Source: a virus
Strand: one strand, 5' to 3'
IMG/VR virus record: IMGVR_UViG_3300046777_000223
Coordinates: 1 to 20,096 of that record
Length of the DNA: 20,096 bases
Translations under genes and position numbers: made by a program
Part shown: positions 7,172-14,678 of the stretch, piece by piece
Layout of the letters: the number at the start of each line of letters is the position of its first letter
Position numbering within the stretch: position 1 is the first letter of the stretch
The notes under the pieces: generated by a model
What the model was told of the DNA's origin: nothing
Seen by the model: only the letters and a program-made list of their open reading frames with translations
Databases searched by the model: none

Positions 7172-7759
7172 ATGGCTAACCTTTTCGATTCTGCTAACTA
7201 TCCGAAGCGCGAGCCAACCTCGTTGCAAGCGGGTGATTTGTGGGCATGGACGCGCACTGATCTCATTACAGACTACCCCTCCGACGCTTACAGCCTTTCG
7301 TATATCGCTCGACGGGAAATCACCGGAGAGAAGATCGCTATCTCTGCGACGGGCACATCGACGGGTTACACGGTCTCTGTGGCGTCTAACACCACAGCCG
7401 ACTATGAAGCCGGACGCTATCACTGGGTGGCCTACATTACGAGAACGTCCGACTCGGCTCGAGTCGAGGTCGATCAAGGCGTTTTCGAGGTAGAACCGAA
7501 CCGAGCCACATCATCGGCAGACCCGAGATCGTTCGCCCAGATCGCCCTTGATAACATCGAGGCGTACCTTAAAGACCCAACCAATATCGCCGCTGCCTCT
7601 TACTCCATCGCAGGTCGTTCGCTTTCCCGTTGGAATCGTAATGACTTGTTTGCGGAGCGTGAGCGGTTAAAGGGCGAAGTCGTACGCGAGCGCAGAGCAG
7701 AGGCTATCGCGAAGGGTCTCGGCACTAATGCGACCATTCGAGTGAGGTTTACGGCATGA
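7172..7759 (+). CDS. gpW-like head-tail joining protein with N-terminal beta domain
   Basis: A 195-residue protein placed directly before the portal, the position of gene W in lambda. The C-terminal part (about 115-195) has the gpW-like plan: an A-L-D-N-I-E-A-Y-L helix, S-Y-S-I-A-G-R-S-L-S-R-W, then a charged helix E-R-E-R-L-K-G-E-V. gpW is a small connector protein that stabilises the filled head and forms the platform for tail attachment. Residues 15-108 are an added beta-sandwich-like domain (L-Q-A-G-D-L-W-A-W, Y-E-A-G-R-Y-H-W-V-A-Y) seen on some environmental phage relatives. The ribosome site is AGGGG at 7161-7165. The stop overlaps the portal as ATGA. The gpW assignment comes from motif and position; the function of the beta domain is unknown. 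Confidence 0.72.
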   Translation: MANLFDSANYPKREPTSLQAGDLWAWTRTDLITDYPSDAYSLSYIARREITGEKIAISATGTSTGYTVSVASNTTADYEAGRYHWVAYITRTSDSARVEVDQGVFEVEPNRATSSADPRSFAQIALDNIEAYLKDPTNIAAASYSIAGRSLSRWNRNDLFAERERLKGEVVRERRAEAIAKGLGTNATIRVRFTA

Positions 7760-9204
7760 GTCTATTTGACATCTTCAAACGACAGCAGCCGAAACCCTCT
7801 CGCAAGCGATCATTCGAGGCAGCGAATACGGGTCGGCTTTTCTCCGATTGGCTGACGCAAACAAAGTCTGCTGACAGCGATATTCGCTATGCGCTTAAAG
7901 CGATGCGAGCGCGTTCGCGTGACCTTTGCCAAAACAACGATTACACCCGTCGTTATCTCAACTTGGTTTCGACGAACGTAATTGGCCCGAAAGGAATCAC
8001 GCTGCAAGTTCGTGCGCGTGAGACGAACGGAGCACTAGATCAGGTCGCTAACCAACAGTTAGAGGCTGCATTTGCAGCATGGGGTCAGCCTGGCGTTTGT
8101 ACGGTAGACGGCAAACTCTCATGGGTTGACGCTCAACGGGTATTTATCGAAAGCGTGGCGCGTGACGGCGAGGCTTTTGTCCTCTTTGTCGAGGACAACG
8201 CAAACCCGTTTCGGTTCCGGCTCCAGTTCATCGACCCTGACTTTATCGACCAAGACAAGAACGAGATGCTCGCCAACGGCAACCAAATCCGCATGGGCAT
8301 CGAGGTTGATTCGACGGGTCGCGCTATTGCCTACCATGTGCGAGTAAAAGACCCGAACGATTATCAGGTCGGCGCGTCGGATATGAAAACGGTTCGCATC
8401 CCTGCCGACCGTATGATTCACGCCTTCCGAGTGGATCGCATCGGGCAGACTCGCGGAACGCCTTGGACGGCTACGGCTATGACCCGCCTAAAGATGCTCG
8501 GCGGGTACGAAGAAGCCGAACTAGTCGCCGCTCGCGTTTCTGCCTCCAAGATGGGTTTCTTCGTCTCCGAATCTGGCGACGAGTATCAGGGCGACGGTAA
8601 CAACGTCGATGGCTCGTTGAGCATGGACGTTCAGCCGGGACAATTTGCCCAACTCCCTGCCGGGGTGGATTTCAAGGCATACGATCCACAGCACCCCTCT
8701 ACGGCTTTTAGGGACTTCGAGAAGGCGATGCTGCGTGGTATAGCCTCTGGCCTTGGCGTGTCTTATACGTCATTAGCGAACGATTTAGAGGCTGTCTCGT
8801 ATTCGTCCATCCGTCAGGGCTTGCTTGAAGAACGCGACCATTGGCGTTTGGTTCAGGGATGGGTTGTCGAGCATTTCTGTCAGCCCGTCTATCTGCGATG
8901 GCTGCGTCAAACGCTTGACGCCGGGGTGGTCAATCTTCCGGCAAACAAATACTTTAAGTTTTCCGCTACCCAATGGGTTCCCCGAGGATGGCAATGGGTC
9001 GATCCTCGTAACGAAGCCGAAGCGCAGATTGTTGCGATCAACAACGGCTTGATGACTCGCACGCAAGCCCTCGCTGAACGAGGACTCGACATCGAAGATG
9101 TGATGCGCGAGCGACAAGCCGAAGAAGAAATCATCGCGCAGTTTGGCGTAACCCTGCCGGGTGGCACTTCCCCAATCGCACCGGAGGTCGAGAATGGCGG
9201 CTAA
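7756..9204 (+). CDS. Portal protein, lambda gpB family
   Basis: A 482-residue portal protein. Twelve copies form the ring at one head vertex through which DNA enters and leaves, docking TerL during packaging and the connector afterwards. Family landmarks are the R-A-R-S-R-D-L-x-x-N-(N/D)-x-x-x-R segment around 50-65, N-V-I-G-P-K-G-I-T-L-Q near 75, R-D-G-E-A-F-V-L near 135, Q-F-I-D-P-D near 155, the R-V-D-R-I-G-Q-T-R-G-T-P-W segment near 225, and Y-S-S-I-R-Q-G-L-L-E near 350. Length is close to lambda gpB (533), slightly shorter at the C-terminus. It starts at an ATGA overlap with the gpW-like gene. The last 11 bases overlap the next gene. It looks intact. Confidence 0.94.
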   Translation: MSLFDIFKRQQPKPSRKRSFEAANTGRLFSDWLTQTKSADSDIRYALKAMRARSRDLCQNNDYTRRYLNLVSTNVIGPKGITLQVRARETNGALDQVANQQLEAAFAAWGQPGVCTVDGKLSWVDAQRVFIESVARDGEAFVLFVEDNANPFRFRLQFIDPDFIDQDKNEMLANGNQIRMGIEVDSTGRAIAYHVRVKDPNDYQVGASDMKTVRIPADRMIHAFRVDRIGQTRGTPWTATAMTRLKMLGGYEEAELVAARVSASKMGFFVSESGDEYQGDGNNVDGSLSMDVQPGQFAQLPAGVDFKAYDPQHPSTAFRDFEKAMLRGIASGLGVSYTSLANDLEAVSYSSIRQGLLEERDHWRLVQGWVVEHFCQPVYLRWLRQTLDAGVVNLPANKYFKFSATQWVPRGWQWVDPRNEAEAQIVAINNGLMTRTQALAERGLDIEDVMRERQAEEEIIAQFGVTLPGGTSPIAPEVENGG

Positions 9205-9541
9205 ATACGACATCGTTTGCGATCAGGGCGCGACCTTTAGCCGAGAATTAAAGTGGCTCGACGATAGCGCAAATCCGGTAAACCTGACTGGCTACACGGC
9301 TCGGATGCAGGTGCGAGACGAGGCTGATTCTTCAACGGCTGCTCTCTCGCTCACGACCGAGAATAGCCGCATCACCCTTGGCGGTACTGCGGGAACGATC
9401 ACGCTGCTCGTCTCGGCTACCGACACGGCTGCGGTCGTCGCAGGTGAGTACGTCTATGACCTAGAGATCGTCTCGAGTACAGGTACGGTAACGCGCCTGA
9501 TTCAAGGCTGCTTCACGGTTGATGCGGAGGTCACGCGATGA
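9194..9541 (+). CDS. Small beta-sandwich phage protein, possible baseplate/fibre adaptor
   Basis: A 115-residue protein. The start is ATG 9194, because GGAGG at 9183-9187 lies 6 bases before it; the frame extends further upstream only inside the portal gene. It has a strongly alternating beta pattern: D-I-V-C-D-Q-G-A-T-F, L-T-G-Y-T-A-R-M-Q-V-R, then I-T-L-L-V-S-A-T-D-T-A-A and a final G-E-Y-V-Y-D-L-E-I-V. This plan resembles the N-terminal domain of BppU-like baseplate proteins and other Ig-like phage modules, where it serves as an attachment domain. It is translated just ahead of the repeat-rich fibre-like gene (ATGA overlap), so it may connect that protein to the virion. Exact function is unknown. 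Confidence 0.68.
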   Translation: MAAKYDIVCDQGATFSRELKWLDDSANPVNLTGYTARMQVRDEADSSTAALSLTTENSRITLGGTAGTITLLVSATDTAAVVAGEYVYDLEIVSSTGTVTRLIQGCFTVDAEVTR

Positions 9542-11580
9542 GCGAGCGCGTAGTGATCGACGAGACGCTGCAATCGGTTGTCGTTGAAGAAACTAACACC
9601 GAAGTTGTTGTTCGTACCGGATGGCCTGACGGCGCAAAGAAAGGTGCAAATAACGACATTACCTCGCTCTCCGGTTTAACTGGCGGCATCTCGACCCCGA
9701 CGTACATTGATTTAGCCGCTGCGGGTGCTACCGATGCAGTTCGTCGCCTAGCGTGGAATCCTGATACCGGAACCGCGCAGATCGGCATGATCGGCAACGT
9801 GCAAGCCGACATCGGTCAGCAGATGTACGCTTATGTGCATAACGCCGAATCTTTTCAGATTAATAAAGGACAGGTCGTTTACCTTTATCAAGCAACAGGC
9901 AACAAAGCGTCCGTTAAATTAGCGTTTAACACCTCTGATGATACCTCTGCCAAAACCCTTGGCCTTGCAGCAGAAAACATCGCGCAAGGTGCAAATGGTC
10001 TGGTTATTTGTCAGGGCGTTTTGAGCGGCATTAACACAGGTTCGTATAACGAAGGCGATACCCTCTATGTTGGCGCAACTGCCGGAACGCTAACGGCAAC
10101 AAAACCCAAAGCACCGAATCACATGGTTTATGTTGGTGTCGTTGAGCGAGCCAACAACGGTAATGGTCAGATTTATGTCCGAATACAAAACGGATACGAA
10201 CTAGACGAAATCCACGATGTGCAAATCAATTCACCTGCAAACGGTCAGTTGATTATCTATGACGCATCGACTGGACTTTGGAAAAACGCCAACCTTACCG
10301 CCGGAACCGGAATCTCGATTTCTAATGGCGCAGGTTCAATCACTATCTCTGCTCCCGAGAACGGAACAGTCACTAGCGTTGCGACGGGAACTGGCCTGAC
10401 GGGTGGCCCGATTACCTCGACGGGAACGATTAGCCTTGCGAATACCGCCGTCAGCGCAGGGTCGTATGGCTCTGCTTCACAGGTTCCGACGTATACCGTA
10501 GATGCACAAGGTCGCCTGACGGCGGCAAGCAATACGGCAATTAGCATCGCCAATACCGCAGTCTCGGGACTCGGTACGATGTCTACCCAGAACGCAAATT
10601 CGGTGAGCATTACCGGAGGCTCTGTCTCTGGTATCACCGACCTTGCTGTGGCTGACGGCGGCACAGGCGCGAGCGATGCAGCAGGAGCGCGTACCAATCT
10701 CGGCGCGGTTGGTACTGGCCTCACTATCTCGGCAGGTACAGGCTTAACGGGCGGCGGCGATCTGTCAGCAAATCGCACGATCTCGCTTGCTAATACGGCT
10801 GTAACGGCAGCCTCTTATGGTTCTGCCTCGCAGGTTCCGACTTTCACGGTAGACGCGCAGGGACGTTTAACCGCTGCGAGCAATACCAATATCGCTATTG
10901 CCAATACTGCCGTGAGCGGTCTTGGCACAATGTCTACCCAGAACGCGAACAACGTCTCGATCTCGGGCGGCAGCATCACAGGCATCACCGATCTCGCCGT
11001 TGCCGATGGCGGTACGGGAGCGAGCAGCGCGTCAGGCGCTAGAACCAACCTGCTCCCGTCGTACACAAGCAACGCAGGAAAGGTTCTGGCCGTCAATGTT
11101 GGCGGCACGGACGTTGAGTGGATCGCCGCAGGTGGCGTCGGCACGGTTACTAGCATCACAGCCGGAACGGGTCTGACGGGCGGGACGATCACTTCGACTG
11201 GAACGATTGACCTTGCTAATACGGCTGTCTCGGCGGGTTCGTATGGCTCGGCAAGCGCTGTGGCAACCTTTACGGTAGACGCACAGGGTCGTCTAACTGC
11301 CGCCTCGAATACGAATATCGCAATCGCTAACACGGCTGTTTCTGGCTTGGGCACGATGTCCACCCAGAACGCCAACTCGGTTGCGATTACTGGCGGCAGT
11401 ATCGGCGCGGTCAGTTACCAACCCGCCACGACAGCCACGCCGACTAACAATGGCGATATGGTTTTTGAGTTGACCGACAACAGCACGTTAACGATCAAGG
11501 TCAAAGGCAGCGATGGCACGGTTCGGGTAGTTGCATTGACCTTGACAACGAGCGCAGAATCCTTCTTGAGGCTTGAATAA
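9538..11580 (+). CDS. Repeat-rich fibre-like structural protein
   Basis: A 680-residue protein with the look of a trimeric phage fibre or head/tail decoration. Residues 1-30 are a short acidic/beta anchor; 60-225 form a domain with Q-M-Y-A-Y-V-H-N and E-G-D-T-L-Y-V-G-A segments; 278-630 hold three long repeats (see the repeat entry); the end has a short domain (P-A-T-T-A-T-P-T-N-N-G-D and F-E-L-T-D-N-S-T-L-T-I-K-V-K-G). The composition is very rich in Gly, Ser, Thr, Ala and Asn, with almost no Cys. The V-D-A-Q-G-R-L-T-A-A repeat is common in phage fibres. It starts as ATGA and ends as TAATG against the protease-capsid gene, so it is embedded in the head module, where lambda has no fibre. The target is unknown. 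Confidence 0.75.
   Translation: MSERVVIDETLQSVVVEETNTEVVVRTGWPDGAKKGANNDITSLSGLTGGISTPTYIDLAAAGATDAVRRLAWNPDTGTAQIGMIGNVQADIGQQMYAYVHNAESFQINKGQVVYLYQATGNKASVKLAFNTSDDTSAKTLGLAAENIAQGANGLVICQGVLSGINTGSYNEGDTLYVGATAGTLTATKPKAPNHMVYVGVVERANNGNGQIYVRIQNGYELDEIHDVQINSPANGQLIIYDASTGLWKNANLTAGTGISISNGAGSITISAPENGTVTSVATGTGLTGGPITSTGTISLANTAVSAGSYGSASQVPTYTVDAQGRLTAASNTAISIANTAVSGLGTMSTQNANSVSITGGSVSGITDLAVADGGTGASDAAGARTNLGAVGTGLTISAGTGLTGGGDLSANRTISLANTAVTAASYGSASQVPTFTVDAQGRLTAASNTNIAIANTAVSGLGTMSTQNANNVSISGGSITGITDLAVADGGTGASSASGARTNLLPSYTSNAGKVLAVNVGGTDVEWIAAGGVGTVTSITAGTGLTGGTITSTGTIDLANTAVSAGSYGSASAVATFTVDAQGRLTAASNTNIAIANTAVSGLGTMSTQNANSVAITGGSIGAVSYQPATTATPTNNGDMVFELTDNSTLTIKVKGSDGTVRVVALTLTTSAESFLRLE
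10369..11436 (+). repeat. Three imperfect long repeats in the fibre-like gene
   Basis: A unit containing G-L-T-G-G, S-L-A-N-T-A-V, Y-G-S-A-S-x-V-P-T, V-D-A-Q-G-R-L-T-A-A-S-N-T and G-L-G-T-M-S-T-Q-N-A-N occurs three times. The L-A-N-T-A-V landmark starts at 10435, 10786 and 11212, so spacing is 351 and then 426 bases; the second unit has an additional linker. Protein identity between copies is very high while third codon positions differ widely, so the copies are not recent duplicates. They probably form repeated beta-helical or triple-stranded shaft segments. Confidence 0.85.
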
Positions 11581-13973
11581 TGGCAGTCGATCTACAGCCG
11601 ACGGAAGCGATGGCAGAGGAAGCCGAGCGCGGACTCGCTTGGCGTGAGGAGTTCGGGCGCGGCGGCACAGCCGTTGGCGTTGCTCGGGCTCGCGACATCA
11701 AGAATCGGGTGAATCTTTCGCCCGAAACAGTCCGAAGGATGGTTAGTTACTTTGCAAGACACGAAGTTGACAAACAAGCCCAAGGTTTCTCGCCCGGCGA
11801 AGAAGGCTATCCGAGTGCGGGACGCATCGCGTGGGCGCTCTGGGGTGGTGATCCCGGCCAAAGTTGGGCTAATCGAAAGAGCGAAGAATTGGATCGCGAA
11901 AGTGAGGGACGAACTATGGACAAGGTAGAAGAACGACATATCGTTGCCGTCGTTGAGGACGAGGCCACCGTCACGGTGACTTTTGCCAAGTCCGAGTTCG
12001 ACATGGACGAATCGGAAGAAGCCGATGAGGTCATCGAGGAATTCGAAGAACTCGCGGAAGAAAACGACGACGAAGGCGAGGAAGTTTTTGCAGAAGGCGA
12101 ACGCCCTCTAGACCCGAGCGGCAAAGAGCCGTGGGAAGAAGGCTACAGCCTTGCTCGCAAAGGGCCGACCGAGCGCGTATTCCGTTCGGCTATCTTCGAG
12201 CGTCAGACGATTATGGAAGATCAGCGTCGTGCGACGTTGGCCTTCTCTAGCGAAATGGAAGTTGACCGTGGATGGGGTATCGAGGTTCTCGATCACTCGC
12301 CCGGATCAATCGACATGGAATTTATCGGCAGCGGTCGTGCGCCGTTGTTGGTAGATCACGAAATGGCCGATCAGGTCGGAGTAGTGGAACAAATCAGCCT
12401 CGGATCGGATCGCGTAGCACGCGCCGTCGTTCGCTTTGGGAAAAGTGCGCGAGCCGAGGAGATTTGGCAAGATGTAAAGGATGGCATACGCTCAAACGTA
12501 TCTGTCGGTTACATCATTAACGAGATGGTTTCAGGCGGTAAGAAGGGAGACCGGGAGGTTTTCCGTGCTACTCGTTGGATGCCCCTCGAAATTAGCATTG
12601 TATCAATCCCGGCAGATACGAGCGTCGGCGTAGGTAGGGCAATGACCCCCGCTCCGGCTCCCGTTGCCGATCCCATCATTATTGTTAAGGAGACACCAAA
12701 AATGTCAGACGATGTAAGTGTGAAGGCGGAGCGCGAGCGCGTCTCTGCGATTCTTGAATTGGCCTCGCGTCACAATCAGCGCGAGTTCGGCGAGTCGGCT
12801 ATCCGTGACGGTGCGAGCATTGAGCAGTTCCGTGGCGCGTTGCTCGATAAGGTTTCTTCCAAGCCGCTGAACGTCGATCACGAGATCGGCCTGACGGACA
12901 AGGAAATCCGCTCGTTCTCGTTCGTGAAGGCGATGCGTGCTCTTGCGAACCCGCAGGATCGTCGCGCACAGGATGAGGCTGCTTTCGAGTTCGCCGCTTC
13001 CGAAGCCGCCGCGAAGAAAGAGGGTCGCACCTCGCGTGGCTTGATGGTTCCGGTCGATGTGCTCTACAAGCGCGACATCACGACCTCGACCGCCTCGGGT
13101 ACTGCCAAGGGTGGCAACCTCGTTGCGACCGATCTGTTGGCTTCGTCGTTCATCGACGTTCTGCGTAACAAGATGGTGTTGAACACGCTCGGCGCGCAGT
13201 TCCTCACTGGCTTGCAGGGCAACGTGGCGATCCCGCGTAAGACCGCTGCTTCGTCGGCCTACTGGGTTGCCGAGAACGTGGCTCCGACGGAATCGACCAA
13301 CGCTCCGGCCTTCGATCAGGTCACGATGACCCCGAAGACCCTTGGCGCGTATGTCGATATCAGCCGTCGCTTGATGCTCCAGTCCTCGCTCGACATCGAG
13401 AACCTCGTCCGCAATGACTTGGCTGCCTCGATTGCCGTTGCTATGGACGGTGCTGCTATCGCTGGCTCGGGCTCCAACAAGCCGACTGGCGTGCTGAACA
13501 CCTCGGGCATTGGCTCGGTGACGCTCGGCACGAACGGCGGTGCGCCGACTTGGGCGATGGTGACGAACCTCGTTCGCGAAGTGGACATCGACAACGCCCT
13601 GAACGGCGCTGCTGCGTTCCTCACGAACGGTCAGGTCAAGGCGAAGTTGTCCAACACCTCGAAGCAGACTTCGGGCGTGGAAGGCAACTTCATCCTCGGC
13701 CCCGATGTCAATATGCTCTACGGCTACCCGTTGGTCGTGTCGCAGCAGGTTCCGGCTAACCTCTCGAAGGGTACGGGCAGCAACCTGTCGGCGATGATCT
13801 TCGGCGTGTGGAGCGAGTTGCTGATCGGTCAATGGTCGGGCATCGACCTGATGGCTGATCCGTACACGGGCTCGAACGCTGGCACGGTTCGCATCGTGGC
13901 CTTCCACGACTGCGACTTTGCGGTTCGTCACCCCGAGTCGTTCGCCGAGTGTAACGAGATCATCACGGCCTAA
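11580..13973 (+). CDS. Prohead protease - major capsid protein fusion
   Basis: A 797-residue frame joining three parts. Residues 1-105 are an N-terminal module (G-L-A-W-R-E-E-F-G-R-G-G, Y-P-S-A-G-R-I-A-W-A-L-W-G-G-D) seen in some phage head proteins, role unknown. A very acidic linker spans about 140-176. Residues 200-350 are an HK97-type (S78) prohead protease, with a likely catalytic H260 (L-V-D-H-E-M), S308 (V-S-V-G-Y) and E337 (P-L-E-I-S-I-V-S-I). Residues 375-797 are the HK97-fold capsid protein, starting with a scaffold-like delta region. In the assembled shell the protease trims the delta regions before expansion. In most phages these are separate genes. Internal starts at 11916 and 12702 have good ribosome sites, so shorter products are likely. 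It starts at a TAATG junction. Confidence 0.9.
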   Translation: MAVDLQPTEAMAEEAERGLAWREEFGRGGTAVGVARARDIKNRVNLSPETVRRMVSYFARHEVDKQAQGFSPGEEGYPSAGRIAWALWGGDPGQSWANRKSEELDRESEGRTMDKVEERHIVAVVEDEATVTVTFAKSEFDMDESEEADEVIEEFEELAEENDDEGEEVFAEGERPLDPSGKEPWEEGYSLARKGPTERVFRSAIFERQTIMEDQRRATLAFSSEMEVDRGWGIEVLDHSPGSIDMEFIGSGRAPLLVDHEMADQVGVVEQISLGSDRVARAVVRFGKSARAEEIWQDVKDGIRSNVSVGYIINEMVSGGKKGDREVFRATRWMPLEISIVSIPADTSVGVGRAMTPAPAPVADPIIIVKETPKMSDDVSVKAERERVSAILELASRHNQREFGESAIRDGASIEQFRGALLDKVSSKPLNVDHEIGLTDKEIRSFSFVKAMRALANPQDRRAQDEAAFEFAASEAAAKKEGRTSRGLMVPVDVLYKRDITTSTASGTAKGGNLVATDLLASSFIDVLRNKMVLNTLGAQFLTGLQGNVAIPRKTAASSAYWVAENVAPTESTNAPAFDQVTMTPKTLGAYVDISRRLMLQSSLDIENLVRNDLAASIAVAMDGAAIAGSGSNKPTGVLNTSGIGSVTLGTNGGAPTWAMVTNLVREVDIDNALNGAAAFLTNGQVKAKLSNTSKQTSGVEGNFILGPDVNMLYGYPLVVSQQVPANLSKGTGSNLSAMIFGVWSELLIGQWSGIDLMADPYTGSNAGTVRIVAFHDCDFAVRHPESFAECNEIITA
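12686..12704 (+). promoter_or_regulatory. Internal ribosome binding site for the capsid protein
   Basis: TAAGGAGA at 12686-12693, then an A-rich spacer, then an in-frame ATG. It lies exactly at the border between protease and capsid domains, where a separate gene start would be in other phages. It is one of the two best ribosome sites in the window, together with that of the tail tube gene (AAGGAGG at 16396-16402). Confidence 0.75.
12702..13973 (+). CDS. Major capsid protein from an internal start
   Basis: An in-frame ATG at codon 375 of the fusion gives a 423-residue HK97-type major capsid protein. The ribosome site TAAGGAGA (12686-12693) lies 8 bases before it, stronger than the site of the full frame. 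The first 60 residues are a charged helical delta region (V-K-A-E-R-E-R-V-S-A-I-L) that acts as built-in scaffold and is normally removed by the protease. After it come the N-arm, the S-S-A-Y-W-V-A-E-N segment, the P-K-T-L-G-A-Y-V-D-I-S-R-R-L segment of the spine and P-domain, and the A-I-A-G-S-G-S-N-K-P-T-G-V-L loop, all family hallmarks. Codon choice here is more uniform than in neighbours, as expected for the most abundant virion protein. Independent synthesis of this product would give the large excess of capsid over protease that a shell needs. Confidence 0.8.
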   Translation: MSDDVSVKAERERVSAILELASRHNQREFGESAIRDGASIEQFRGALLDKVSSKPLNVDHEIGLTDKEIRSFSFVKAMRALANPQDRRAQDEAAFEFAASEAAAKKEGRTSRGLMVPVDVLYKRDITTSTASGTAKGGNLVATDLLASSFIDVLRNKMVLNTLGAQFLTGLQGNVAIPRKTAASSAYWVAENVAPTESTNAPAFDQVTMTPKTLGAYVDISRRLMLQSSLDIENLVRNDLAASIAVAMDGAAIAGSGSNKPTGVLNTSGIGSVTLGTNGGAPTWAMVTNLVREVDIDNALNGAAAFLTNGQVKAKLSNTSKQTSGVEGNFILGPDVNMLYGYPLVVSQQVPANLSKGTGSNLSAMIFGVWSELLIGQWSGIDLMADPYTGSNAGTVRIVAFHDCDFAVRHPESFAECNEIITA

Positions 13974-13974
13974 T

Positions 13975-14493
13975 GTGATTGATCTAGCCGCATTGAGTGG
14001 CCGTCACCGGGGGCAGCGCTGTGCTGTCCTCGGTGGCGCACCTTCCTTGGTGGATGACATCAAGGCTGTGCGGCCTATGCTGTTGCGGGAGGGCGTGTTC
14101 ATTGGAGTCAATCAACACGCTCTCCTGCTCTCTCTTGACTACATCGTTTATCAAGACAAAGAACTGTGGCCGATCCTGAAGGGTCACGCTCCGGTCATTT
14201 CGCATCACAAGAACGAGTGCGATATTTGGTCAGGCATCTGCCCTGACTTTGGATTCTCTGGCGGCACAGCAGTATGGATCGCCGAGTATCTAGGCTTCGA
14301 AGAAATCTATCTGTGCGGCTGCGATAACTACATGAGCAATCGCCGCTATTGGCACAGCAAATTAGGCGACCTTCGCGTTGAGGATGGAATCTCAAACATC
14401 CAAGCGTGGGTCAAAGTTCGGGATTACATGAAAGAACCCGAGCGCGTTAAAGTTGCATCTGGTTGTCTAACACAGGTATTCAAAGGACTATGA
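13975..14493 (+). CDS. MptE/DUF115-like protein
   Basis: A 172-residue protein starting at GTG 13975, just after the capsid stop. An ATG at 13973 is followed at once by a stop, and the longer frame upstream only overlaps the capsid gene. The N-terminal segment C-A-V-L-G-G-A-P-S-L matches the G-x-G-P-S-L loop of the DUF115/MptE-like family (6-hydroxymethylpterin diphosphokinase-like, Rossmann-type fold). It is followed by I-G-V-N-Q-H-A and Y-I-V-Y-Q-D-K, as in that family, and later G-G-T-A-V-W-I-A-E-Y-L-G-F and I-Y-L-C-G-C-D. In bacteria related domains work with sugar or flagellin modification, in archaea with pterins. In the phage the substrate is unknown. It shares an ATGA overlap with the next gene. 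The family call is fairly good; the function is open. Confidence 0.7.
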   Translation: MIDLAALSGRHRGQRCAVLGGAPSLVDDIKAVRPMLLREGVFIGVNQHALLLSLDYIVYQDKELWPILKGHAPVISHHKNECDIWSGICPDFGFSGGTAVWIAEYLGFEEIYLCGCDNYMSNRRYWHSKLGDLRVEDGISNIQAWVKVRDYMKEPERVKVASGCLTQVFKGL

Positions 14494-14678
14494 AAGTCGA
14501 GATGATTCGCTCCCGTCTTTACAACGGGCAGACCCTCGAAGCGGGTCGGGTGGTCGAGGTCGATCCGACCTTTGGCCGATGGCTTATCGGTCGCGGCATG
14601 GCTACCGAGTACCATCGCCCTGCTTTCTTCAGTCAACCAGAGACGCCGAAACGTGGACGACCGCGCAAAGGAGATTGA
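14490..14678 (+). CDS. Small basic-tailed phage protein
   Basis: A 62-residue protein starting at ATG 14490, chosen for the ATGA overlap with the upstream stop and the AAAGGA at 14482-14487. Residues 1-40 (L-Y-N-G-Q-T-L-E-A-G-R-V-V-E-V-D and W-L-I-G-R-G-M-A) resemble small proteins encoded just after the capsid gene in many siphophages, whose role may be head completion. The C-terminus ends in P-K-R-G-R-P-R-K-G-D, which is an AT-hook-like DNA minor-groove binding motif. This could be a DNA contact inside the head, or only a charged tail. It overlaps the methyltransferase start by 26 bases. Confidence 0.65.
   Translation: MKVEMIRSRLYNGQTLEAGRVVEVDPTFGRWLIGRGMATEYHRPAFFSQPETPKRGRPRKGD

Noticed and set aside
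6755-7477. Minus-strand frame of 240 codons
   Set aside because: It runs across three convincing plus-strand genes, is rich in Arg and Ser and shows no domain.
10257-11375. Two minus-strand frames with Pro/Val-rich translation
   Set aside because: Shadow of the repeat region in the fibre-like gene; the repeat pattern simply recurs in reverse.
12705-13931. Open reading frame of 408 codons on the minus strand
   Set aside because: It is the mirror of the capsid gene, whose strongly regular codon use keeps the reverse frame free of stops. It has no recognisable family and an Arg/His-rich low-complexity look.
13973-13975. ATG directly at the capsid stop
   Set aside because: It is followed at once by TGA; the GTG at 13975 opens the MptE-like frame instead.
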